Shown piece after piece: positions 12,552 to 19,560 of a stretch of 19,560 bases of DNA. Position 1 is the first letter of the stretch. The number at the start of each line of letters is the position of its first letter. The stretch comes from Verrucomicrobiota bacterium. Lineage in GTDB: Bacteria; Verrucomicrobiota; Verrucomicrobiae; Chthoniobacterales; UBA10450. The position numbers and the translations under genes are program-made. The stretch is from NCBI GenBank assembly GCA_005887855.1, contig VBQB01000004.1, positions 1 to 19,560 of the forward strand, in the 5' to 3' direction. The notes under the pieces are model-generated. The model was not told where the DNA came from and searched no databases. It saw only the letters and a list, made by a program, of their open reading frames with translations.

Positions 12552-14732
12552 ATGCGAAAGCTGTTTTTGCTGCTCGCCACTCTCCTTGCGAGCGCCGGCT
12601 TCGTCACGGGAGAAATCAAGACTCTGGAGAATGCTCCGATTGAAATCACGTCTACTGGGGAGACCAATTACGAAAACGGTTTGGCGACGGCGCGAGACAA
12701 CGTCGCCATTCACGTGGGTGACACGGATATCTACGCCGATTACGCGCAATACAATTCGCACACACACGAAGTGGAACTGAAAGGCCATGTGCGGATCTAC
12801 CGCGGTGTGGGCCTCTATATTGCCGATAGCGGCGTTTATAACATCGATACAAAACAGGTTCGCGCGACCGAGGCACGAACGGAGTCGCAGCCTTACTTCC
12901 TGAGCGGTGAAAGTGTGAGCGAAATTTCCGAAAACGGTTACCTCATACGCAATGGAACCTTTACGACGCATGATGCGCCGAACCCCGATTTTCATCTTCG
13001 GGCGCGAACAATTCGTCTCTATGAGAACGACCGCGTGATTTTTCGGAACGTAACTTTCTACGTCGGAAAGGTGCCTGTTTTTTGGTGGCCTTATCTGTAT
13101 CAATCGCTCAATGACGCGTTCAGTTTTACGGTCTCACCGGCGTTTCTGAGCTCATGGGGACCATCGCTTCTCACTCAGGTGACGTTCCCAATCACCGACC
13201 AGATCAAGGGCCGGGTCCGGCTCGATTATCGAACTCGTCGTGGCGTGGCCGTCGGATTCGAGTCGGATATTGACTATGGGAAGGACAACAACAGCTCGGC
13301 CAAGATCAAAACCTATTATATACAGGATCAAAATCCGCTGCTGAATCAAACGTCCGTGCCACGAAAGGATGTTCCTACCGGGCGATACCGGCTCAGTCTG
13401 GAAAATCGAACGAAATTTACCGACGATATCTCCGGCATCGCCAACGTCACGAAGCTGAGTGACGCCTTTGTTATGCAGGACTTTTACCCTGGTGAGTTTC
13501 GTGTGGATCCTGTTCCGGACAACGTGGCCGCTCTGACAAAGACGGCCCCCTTTTACACGTTAACGGGGATCGCGCGTTTTCAGGCGAACCAGTTTTTCGA
13601 GACAACACAACGCTTGCCGGAAGTAGTATTGGACGTTAAGCGGCACGCACTCTTCGGCGGGCCAATTTTCTATGAAGGCGAAACTGGCTTCGCTGACCTG
13701 CGGCTGCAATTCCCTGAAGGTTCTGGCTTTGAGAATTATGGCGCGACGCGTCTGGATACCTTCCATCAGCTACTCTATCCGAACACCTACTTCGGCTGGC
13801 TTTCTGTTGTGCCACGGGTTGGCTTCCGAGGTACCTACTACTCGCAAACCCGCGATCTCGGGAACACAATCTTCACCCCGAACCCAAATCCGCTGGTTCC
13901 TGATTTTCTCCTGCCCAATCCAACGCTGGCGAACCCGATTGACTTCGGCGGAGACACGTTTCGCACGGTCTTTAATACCGGAACAGAAGCCTCTTTCAAG
14001 ATCTCGCGGACGTGGGAGGATGTACAAAGCCGAGCGTTTGGCCTGGATGGGCTTCTCCACGTTATCCAACCGTTCACCGATTTCTCGTACGTCGCAGAGA
14101 ACGGCCCGGATCCGACCTCAATTTTGCAGTTCGATCGCTTTGAGCCTTCCACGCAACTGCGGGCGATCGACTTTCCACAGTTCACGCCAATCGATCCAAT
14201 CGCTGGTTGGACAGTCTGGCGGCTCGGTGTTCGCAACCGCCTTGAAACACGGCGCGATGATCAGACGAGCACCTGGTTTGAACTCGATAGTTTCGTCGAC
14301 GTGAACTTTGATAATCCCTATGACCGCACGCCGTATTCAAACCTTTTTAATAATATCCGTTTTACGCCGTTGCCCTGGGCATCGTTCACCGTCAACACTC
14401 AAGTGCCGGCTTTCGACAAGGGTTTTACAGAAGTCGATACCACCGCGACCATTCAACCGATAGCGAACTTGCAATTAACCGTTGCGCATCGGTATTTGAA
14501 CAACAACCCCTTCTTCGTCAACAGCAGCTTGTTTCTCGTCGGTGGATATTATCGTCTCAACGACAATTGGGGCCTCGGTGTCCAGGAGCAATACGAAGCA
14601 ACGACCGGCGCTCTCGAGCAGCAGCGGTATGCTATCTATCGCGATCTGACGAGCTGGATAGCCTCGGTCGGCGGCGTAATACGGGGATCCCACCTCCGAA
14701 GGCGAATGAAGAGGGCTCGCGAACAATGTTGA
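12552..14732 (+). CDS. lptD: LptD/OstA-like outer-membrane LPS-assembly protein
   Basis: 726 aa from ATG 12552. MRKLFLLLATLLASAGFVTG is a clear Sec signal peptide. The periplasmic OstA/LptA-like jellyroll follows (about 25-150: ENGLATARDNVAIHVGDTDI, VELKGHVRIYRG), then the LptD-type linker VIFRNVTFYVGKVPVFWWPY, and then a long beta-barrel with alternating hydrophobic strands. LptD inserts lipopolysaccharide into the outer leaflet together with LptE. Length is close to E. coli LptD (784). An alternative start at 12447 (ATGA with the preceding gene) would add 35 residues before the signal peptide and is less likely. The C-terminus looks odd: after YAIYRDLTSWIASVGGVIR the frame ends in a basic GSHLRRRMKRAREQC rather than a final barrel strand, while the next frame offers NEEGSRTMLTFVSLTVHSL ending at 14773. 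A late frameshift is possible. Confidence 0.85.
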   Translation: MRKLFLLLATLLASAGFVTGEIKTLENAPIEITSTGETNYENGLATARDNVAIHVGDTDIYADYAQYNSHTHEVELKGHVRIYRGVGLYIADSGVYNIDTKQVRATEARTESQPYFLSGESVSEISENGYLIRNGTFTTHDAPNPDFHLRARTIRLYENDRVIFRNVTFYVGKVPVFWWPYLYQSLNDAFSFTVSPAFLSSWGPSLLTQVTFPITDQIKGRVRLDYRTRRGVAVGFESDIDYGKDNNSSAKIKTYYIQDQNPLLNQTSVPRKDVPTGRYRLSLENRTKFTDDISGIANVTKLSDAFVMQDFYPGEFRVDPVPDNVAALTKTAPFYTLTGIARFQANQFFETTQRLPEVVLDVKRHALFGGPIFYEGETGFADLRLQFPEGSGFENYGATRLDTFHQLLYPNTYFGWLSVVPRVGFRGTYYSQTRDLGNTIFTPNPNPLVPDFLLPNPTLANPIDFGGDTFRTVFNTGTEASFKISRTWEDVQSRAFGLDGLLHVIQPFTDFSYVAENGPDPTSILQFDRFEPSTQLRAIDFPQFTPIDPIAGWTVWRLGVRNRLETRRDDQTSTWFELDSFVDVNFDNPYDRTPYSNLFNNIRFTPLPWASFTVNTQVPAFDKGFTEVDTTATIQPIANLQLTVAHRYLNNNPFFVNSSLFLVGGYYRLNDNWGLGVQEQYEATTGALEQQRYAIYRDLTSWIASVGGVIRGSHLRRRMKRAREQC

Positions 14733-14796
14733 CCTTCGTAAGTTTGACGGTCCACTCACTCCGCCGCGACTGAGTCTGCTGCGCCTTTTTCTCCTT

Positions 14797-16110
14797 ATGG
14801 ATCTTGCAATCATCGGTTCGGGTTATGTCGGTCTTGTGACGGGCGCGTGCTTCGCCGACGTCGGCCATAATGTCGTTTGCGTGGATAATGATCCGCACAA
14901 AATTGAAGTGTTGCAGGCAGGCAAAGTCCCGATATACGAACCCGGGCTGGAAGAAGTAATCCATCGCAATGTCTCAGCGCATCGATTGCGTTTCACCGGC
15001 AGCGTTCAGGAAGGTGTAGATAACTCACAGATCGTTTTTATCGCGGTTCCCACTCCGCAGCAGCCAAACGGTGATGTCGATCTTAGCTTCCTCGAGAAAG
15101 TCGCGCGCGAAATTGCGGGCGTGCTGACTGATTATCGGGTGATTGTCGATAAAAGCACAGTGCCAGTAAAAACAGGCGAAAAAGTAGCTGAATCGATCAA
15201 ACGCTACAATCGTCACCGCGCAAAGTTCGATGTCGTGAGCAATCCTGAATTCTTGCGTGAAGGTTGTGCGGTCGGCGATTTAATGCATCCAGACCGGATC
15301 GTGATCGGAGCGCAAAGCGAGCACGCCATTGATCTGATGAAGAAAGTCTACGAACCCTTCATGGCCCCGATTCTGGTAACCGATATCAATAGCGCCGAGC
15401 TTATCAAACATTGCGCGAACTCATTTCTCGCCCTGAAAATTTCGTACATCAATGCGGTTTCGGCGATTTGCGAGGCGAGCGGCGCCGATGTCGAAAAAGT
15501 CGCCGATGGAATTGGGATGGATCATCGCATTGGCCGTGATTTTCTGGATGCTGGGATCGGATACGGCGGCTCCTGTTTTCCCAAGGACATTGCCGCATTC
15601 ATTGCGATCAGCGACCAGCTTGGTGTCTCGTTCGACCTGCTGAAGGAAGTGCAGCGAATAAACGCCGCCCAAAAAAAGCGATTCCTGAAAACGATTCGAG
15701 AAACGCTTTGGGTTTTGCGGGAGAAACGAATTGCGGTGTGGGGCCTCACATTTAAACCAGACACGGATGATATTCGGTCCTCGGTCGCGATCGATCTTGT
15801 CGCAGATCTGTTGCGTGAAGGGGCGCATGTCGTCACCTACGATCCCAAAGGAATGGAAAAAGCTCGCGCCGTGAAAACGATCGCCACCGCGGAGTTTGCG
15901 GCTTCGGCGCTCGATGCGGTGAGGGATGCTGAAGCGCTGATCATCGCTACAGAGTGGGCCGAATTTGCCAATGTCGATCTTGCTATCGTGAAGGAAAAAA
16001 TGACGACACCGATCGTCTTTGACGGGCGAAACCTATTTGATCCTGAAACAATGGGGCAGCTCGGCTTTCGCTATCATTCCATTGGCCGCGCGAGCGTGAA
16101 GTCGGACTGA
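14797..16110 (+). CDS. ugd: UDP-glucose 6-dehydrogenase
   Basis: 437-aa enzyme that oxidises UDP-glucose twice to UDP-glucuronate with 2 NAD+ (EC 1.1.1.22), supplying acidic sugars for polysaccharide or lipid modification. The Rossmann motif is GSGYVG (7-12) with the acidic VD at the end of beta-2. VPTPQQPNGDVDLSFL, STVPVKTG and NPEFLREGCAVGDLMHPDRI are family signatures. The catalytic nucleophile is Cys260 in GYGGSCFPKD, with Lys204 and Asn208 in ELIKHCANSFLALKISY and Asp264. The C-terminal UDP-binding domain has GLTFKPDTDDIRSS. All key residues are present and length is normal. Start is ATG 14797 without a Shine-Dalgarno (a pyrimidine run precedes it). It lies between the LptD homologue and rsmB on the same strand, which suits an envelope-polysaccharide role. 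Confidence 0.96.
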   Translation: MDLAIIGSGYVGLVTGACFADVGHNVVCVDNDPHKIEVLQAGKVPIYEPGLEEVIHRNVSAHRLRFTGSVQEGVDNSQIVFIAVPTPQQPNGDVDLSFLEKVAREIAGVLTDYRVIVDKSTVPVKTGEKVAESIKRYNRHRAKFDVVSNPEFLREGCAVGDLMHPDRIVIGAQSEHAIDLMKKVYEPFMAPILVTDINSAELIKHCANSFLALKISYINAVSAICEASGADVEKVADGIGMDHRIGRDFLDAGIGYGGSCFPKDIAAFIAISDQLGVSFDLLKEVQRINAAQKKRFLKTIRETLWVLREKRIAVWGLTFKPDTDDIRSSVAIDLVADLLREGAHVVTYDPKGMEKARAVKTIATAEFAASALDAVRDAEALIIATEWAEFANVDLAIVKEKMTTPIVFDGRNLFDPETMGQLGFRYHSIGRASVKSD

Positions 16111-16130
16111 AATTTTCGCGTAGAAGACGT

Positions 16131-17384
16131 ATGGCGCAGCCATCTGCTCGCCAAATTGTGGTGGCGGCATTGCGCGAGTGGCGAACAGAAAGACGCTTCG
16201 CCGATTCGACCATCTCCAGGCTTCTTGCCAAGAGGGAGCTGACTGCTTCAAATCGCGCCTTTGCGCTCGAATTGTTTTACGGCGTGCTGCGAAATCTAAC
16301 TTTGCTTGATTTTTGGATCGGCTGCTTGCGGCCTTCCCCGCTCGACCTCGATCTTCGCGACATTCTGCGAATTGGGTTTTATCAACTTTTCCTTCTAAAA
16401 ACACCTCAGCATGCAGCTGTCTACGAAACCGTGGAGCTCGCTCCAAAGAGACGACGGGCCGTAATTAATGGCATGCTTCGGAGCGCGACACGAGAACAGG
16501 ATGAATTGATCACGCAGGCCGCGGCGCAGCCATTATTTGTGCGAGCATCTCATCCGCAATTTCTGGTCGCACGCTGGCAGCAGCATTTCGGCGCTAAAGC
16601 CGCGGAAAAATTGTGCGAGTGGGACAATGAGCCTCCGCCGGTTTTTGGGCGAATCAATCGACTGAAAATCGACCCCGGAAAATTTCGTCGGATGTACCCG
16701 GAATCGCGGGTGGTGGCGCGCAATCCTGACTTTGTAGAATTTCAGACATTCCCGAGCGAGGCCCTCGAGCGGGGTCATTGCTACATTCAAGATCCAAGCA
16801 CAGCGATTGCCTGCCAGTTGCTTGATCCGAAACCTGGAGAAAAGATTCTCGACGCGTGCGCCGCGCCGGGGGGGAAGACAGGTCATGTTGCAGAACTCAT
16901 GAAAAACAAGGGCGTGATCCTGGCGTGCGACCGTGATCAACTCCGGCTTCAAATCCTTGAAGAGAATGTCGCGCGCCTCTGTGCCGGAATTGTGCACAGC
17001 TTCTGTCACGATTGGACACACGGTTGCATCCCGAAGGAAATCGCGTCGGCCGGGCCGTTCGATCGCGTCCTGATCGATGCGCCGTGCAGCAATACGGGAG
17101 TCATGCGCCGCCGGGTGGACGCGCGATGGAGAGTCCGGCCCAAAGATTTCACCCAAATGCCGATTCAACAGTTTGAAATCGCGCGCGCGGCAATCGGGCT
17201 GTTGAAACAGGGTGGCGTCATAGTTTACAGCACATGCAGTCTCGAACCGGAGGAAAATGAACAGCTCGTCGAGCGTTTGCTGAACGAATTTCCCCGCATG
17301 CGACTTGCGCAGGAAGCATCGTCTCTCCCATTTCGAGATCATTTCGACGGAGCTTTTGCGGCACGGCTTATCGATACCGGTTAG
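16131..17384 (+). CDS. rsmB: 16S rRNA (cytosine-C5)-methyltransferase RsmB (Sun/Fmu)
   Basis: 417-aa SAM-dependent methyltransferase. The N-terminal NusB-like domain (about 1-130) contains LELFYGVLRNLTLLDFWI and the LRIGFYQLFLLKTP motif. The C-terminal RsmB/NOP2 methyltransferase domain has SAM motif I DACAAPGGKT (241-250), motif IV DAPCSNTGVMRR with Cys319 and motif VI YSTCSLEPEENE with the nucleophile Cys369. It ends in DHFDGAFAARL, the usual family end. By homology it methylates C967 of 16S rRNA (E. coli numbering). The segment VELAPKRRRAVINGMLR (101-117) is shorter than the corresponding helix pair in many relatives. The start at ATG 16131 lies 20 nt after ugd, weakly preceded by GAAG. 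A housekeeping gene carried in the run. Confidence 0.94.
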   Translation: MAQPSARQIVVAALREWRTERRFADSTISRLLAKRELTASNRAFALELFYGVLRNLTLLDFWIGCLRPSPLDLDLRDILRIGFYQLFLLKTPQHAAVYETVELAPKRRRAVINGMLRSATREQDELITQAAAQPLFVRASHPQFLVARWQQHFGAKAAEKLCEWDNEPPPVFGRINRLKIDPGKFRRMYPESRVVARNPDFVEFQTFPSEALERGHCYIQDPSTAIACQLLDPKPGEKILDACAAPGGKTGHVAELMKNKGVILACDRDQLRLQILEENVARLCAGIVHSFCHDWTHGCIPKEIASAGPFDRVLIDAPCSNTGVMRRRVDARWRVRPKDFTQMPIQQFEIARAAIGLLKQGGVIVYSTCSLEPEENEQLVERLLNEFPRMRLAQEASSLPFRDHFDGAFAARLIDTG

Positions 17385-17444
17385 TCCAAAACCGGCCGCG
17401 ACGTCAGTTGCATCTGGCGCGCTCAGTGGAATCATAACCGTCTT

Positions 17445-18566
17445 ATGCACGATTCCCGGTTCGACGATCTCGCAAAGCTCCTGGTGGAATATTCCATCCG
17501 ACTCAAGCGCAACGAAACCGTCTTAATCGAAGGATTTGACGTTCCCGACGAAATGATCACCGCGCTTATTCGCGCAGTGCGAAGAGTCGGAGGAGTCCCC
17601 TTTGTGCAGATTCATCATGGTCGAGTAAGCCGCGCGCTTGCACTCGAAGTGTCGGGTCGACAATTGAGCCTCATGGCGAGCCACGAATTGGCGCGCATGA
17701 AAAAAATGGACGCGTACATCGCGGTACGAGGCAGCAACAACATCACGGAATTATCCGATGTTCCAGCGGAAAAGATGAAATTGCTCGCCAGGAAAATGCG
17801 TCCCGTGCAAGACCAGCGAGTTAAGAAAACAAAGTGGGTCGTATTGCGCTGGCCGACGCCATCGATGGCCCAGCTTGCCGGAATGAGCACGGAAGCTTTT
17901 GAAGATTTTTACTTCAACGTCTGCACACTGGATTATCGCAAACTGCAGACTGGCATGAGGGCGCTCAAGCGATTGATGGAAAAGACAGATCGTGTTGAAA
18001 TCAAGGGTCCAGGCACCGACCTGCGATTTAGCATAAAGGGAATTCCAGCCGTAATCTGCGGTGGCGATCGCAATATTCCCGATGGCGAAGTTTTCAGCTG
18101 CCCTGTGAGGGATTCCGTTCAGGGTCATGTTGCGTTCAACGCTCCGAGCATTTATCAGGGCATCGGTTTCGATGGAATCCGTCTTGAGTTTCAGGACGGC
18201 AAGATTATTGATGCAACAAGTAACGAAACGAAAAAGCTGAATAAGATTCTCGATTCAGACCCAGGCGCCCGTTATATCGGCGAATTTTCTCTCGGGTTCA
18301 ATCCTTACGTTTTGCAACCCATGCGAGACATATTGTTCGATGAGAAAATCGCGGGCTCGTTTCATCTTACGCCGGGACAAGCTTATGAAGAAGCCGATAA
18401 TGGGAATCGAAGCCAGGTTCACTGGGACATGGTAAGCATCCAGCGCCCAGAATATGGCGGTGGGGAAATCTATTTCGACGGCAAATTGGTTCGGCGAGAC
18501 GGCGAATTTCTGCCGAAGCAACTGCGTTCCCTAAACCGTGGCCGATTTGGTGGCAAACGAGGCTAA
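17445..18566 (+). CDS. M29 family metallo-aminopeptidase (thermophilic leucyl aminopeptidase type)
   Basis: 373-aa cytoplasmic aminopeptidase of clan MQ using two metal ions. The expected ligand set is present: Glu215 in NIPDGEVF, Glu280 in [11 protein letters not shown], His307 in [11 protein letters not shown] with Tyr314 in the same motif, and His326/Asp328 in SQVHWDMV. The N-terminal part (1-180) matches the family's substrate-capping domain ([23 protein letters not shown]). Length is slightly below the common 370-415 aa. It cleaves N-terminal residues from peptides with broad specificity in characterised members; here that is inferred. It starts at ATG 17445, 60 nt after rsmB, and faces the convergent repeat-protein gene. 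No signal peptide is seen. Confidence 0.92.
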   Translation: MHDSRFDDLAKLLVEYSIRLKRNETVLIEGFDVPDEMITALIRAVRRVGGVPFVQIHHGRVSRALALEVSGRQLSLMASHELARMKKMDAYIAVRGSNNITELSDVPAEKMKLLARKMRPVQDQRVKKTKWVVLRWPTPSMAQLAGMSTEAFEDFYFNVCTLDYRKLQTGMRALKRLMEKTDRVEIKGPGTDLRFSIKGIPAVICGGDRNIPDGEVFSCPVRDSVQGHVAFNAPSIYQGIGFDGIRLEFQDGKIIDATSNETKKLNKILDSDPGARYIGEFSLGFNPYVLQPMRDILFDEKIAGSFHLTPGQAYEEADNGNRSQVHWDMVSIQRPEYGGGEIYFDGKLVRRDGEFLPKQLRSLNRGRFGGKRG

Positions 18567-18642
18567 GCGAACTGACGAACACGGCCGCCGGTGCGCTGGC
18601 GAAAGCGCGATGATTTGCCTCGCCGACTATAAATCTCGTTCC

Positions 18643-19560
18643 CTATATCCGCTTCGCACCGTGACCGAGCAGATTCAGCTGCATCATGGCTATGTCACCG
18701 CCTTCACCGAGCTCCAAATTCGAAATTTCAAACACTGGCGGTCCTTCAGATGGGCTTGGTCCGGCGCCAGGCAGCTGAACGAGAACCTGTTTGGAATTCG
18801 AATTCAGGACAACGGATCCAATCTCAAGTGACGGCGAAAACTCGACCGAGGTAATTTGGAACGGGACTGTCACGAAGACGGCGGCCCGGCCCTGCTGCGA
18901 CGGCGTGAGCTGGACTGGCGTCGCCTCGAAGCTCGGCACGAGATGTAATCCGCCAACCATAAACGAAGCCGCACCGGGCGCGCTTGGCTTCTGCGGTTGA
19001 GAGGGAGTCATCCGGATGCTGCCAAAGGTGCCTCCTGTAGGCTGAATTTTTGCGATCTCGAAACTGACTTGCAAATTCATCGCTGGCTGCGGGTGCTGGG
19101 AAGGAGCCAGACGCATCGTAACGATTTTGGATGTGGGGCGCACTTGCAAGACGCCCATTTTGAAGGTCGGGGTCAACTGCATACTGGCGATCTCGAAGGA
19201 GAAAGTGAGCTGCACGGAGGTCTGCATGGCGCCAGCAGGTTGCGGCTTGGTTACGGCGGCTGGAACTTTACTTATGGGCGCGGTTGGGGTTTGGATCGGT
19301 TCAGGCATAGTTGCAGGAGTAGTTGTTTGCGGAAATACGGGCTCGTTGGAAATGGCGCTTGGTCCGGTAACCGCCTCAACGATGGAAGGCTCGGTCCCGG
19401 AGACAGGCATTTGGTAGGGAATCGGCTGCCCTTGTCCAATCGGTTCGAAGTCAATTGCTGCAGCTTCCTCATCGCCCGCGTCAACTTCGGCCGGCTCTTC
19501 TGCTGGTGCGGCGGACCTTGTGGTTAAATCAGTGATGGAGGGAGCTTCAGCCGGCTCTGG
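18643..19560 (-). CDS. Repeat-containing protein of unknown function (partial, N-terminus off right edge)
   Basis: 305 residues are visible in an uninterrupted frame reaching the right edge. The first visible part is acidic and Pro/Ala/Thr-rich (EPAEAPS, DAGDEEAAAIDFEP, then TTTPATMPEPIQTPTAP), a disordered linker. From about base 19225 to the stop there are at least five degenerate repeats of 25-40 residues starting with a variant of SFEI and continuing in alternating polar/hydrophobic fashion: SFEIASMQLTPTF, SFEIAKIQPTGGTF, SFMVGGLHLVPSF, PFQITSVEFSPSL and VFEISNLELGEGG, several with a following QLTPSQ-type strand. The pattern suggests stacked beta-strands. No catalytic motif or cysteine is seen. 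I recall similar hypothetical proteins in Verrucomicrobiota but no named family. Whether a signal peptide or membrane anchor precedes it cannot be seen. It is convergent with the M29 gene, leaving a 76-bp gap without a clear terminator. Confidence 0.75.
   Translation of the reverse strand, partial: PEPAEAPSITDLTTRSAAPAEEPAEVDAGDEEAAAIDFEPIGQGQPIPYQMPVSGTEPSIVEAVTGPSAISNEPVFPQTTTPATMPEPIQTPTAPISKVPAAVTKPQPAGAMQTSVQLTFSFEIASMQLTPTFKMGVLQVRPTSKIVTMRLAPSQHPQPAMNLQVSFEIAKIQPTGGTFGSIRMTPSQPQKPSAPGAASFMVGGLHLVPSFEATPVQLTPSQQGRAAVFVTVPFQITSVEFSPSLEIGSVVLNSNSKQVLVQLPGAGPSPSEGPPVFEISNLELGEGGDIAMMQLNLLGHGAKRI

Noticed and set aside
12414..13103. 229-codon minus-strand open frame opposite the LptD homologue
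   Set aside because: Antisense to conserved OstA-domain sequence and without recognisable motifs.
16533..17450. 305-codon minus-strand open frame opposite rsmB
   Set aside because: It lies fully antisense to a gene with all rsmB motifs and its own translation shows no domain; it is a by-product of codon usage on the other strand.
18997..19527. 176-codon plus-strand open frame near the right edge
   Set aside because: Antisense to the repeat protein, whose SFEI repeats make sense only on the minus strand; the plus-strand product is compositionally odd (Gly/Arg/Cys).

Overview
The window looks like a chromosomal segment of a Verrucomicrobiota bacterium (Chthoniobacterales or Udaeobacter-like; moderate confidence). 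Evidence: a futalosine-pathway mqnD homologue, a verrucomicrobial-type winged-helix regulator, a cluster of 7-bp GAACATY repeats of a kind I associate with this phylum, moderately GC-rich coding sequence, and start codons that mostly lack a Shine-Dalgarno sequence. I see no phage genes, transposases or CRISPR array.

Left arm (1-6712, minus strand, read right to left): parB; an M28 peptidase/glutaminyl cyclase-like protein; a short decayed reading frame; a beta-hydroxyacid dehydrogenase with an unusual tail; ygfZ; a winged-helix regulator with a damaged C-terminus; and glgE, which runs off the left edge. The genes are closely spaced, with 4-nt overlaps at M28/decayed frame and dehydrogenase/ygfZ.

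Middle (6713-9913): mqnD (menaquinone by the futalosine route) on the plus strand, carrying an apparent internal deletion/frameshift and a GAACATY repeat insertion; a small minus-strand membrane protein; a DegT/DnrJ/EryC1 aminotransferase; tRNA-Tyr(GUA) with a clear promoter; a terminator shared by the convergent transcripts; and a glycine-rich RRM protein whose mRNA leader can form a hairpin covering its own start codon.

Right arm (10088-18566, plus strand): a compact run made of a catalytically complete ketosynthase; an overlapping ketosynthase-like partner that has lost the whole Cys-His-His triad (a KS/chain-length-factor-like pair); an LptD/OstA-like outer-membrane protein; UDP-glucose 6-dehydrogenase; rsmB; and an M29 aminopeptidase. 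The first four suggest envelope lipid/glycan work. The window closes with a convergent, truncated repeat protein of unknown function.

Most notable are the KS/KS-like pair next to an LptD homologue, the RRM leader hairpin, the repeat protein at the right edge, and a recurring pattern of short internal deletions, frameshifts and stops. That pattern (regulator, decayed frame, mqnD, perhaps the LptD tail) points either to gene erosion or to assembly errors.
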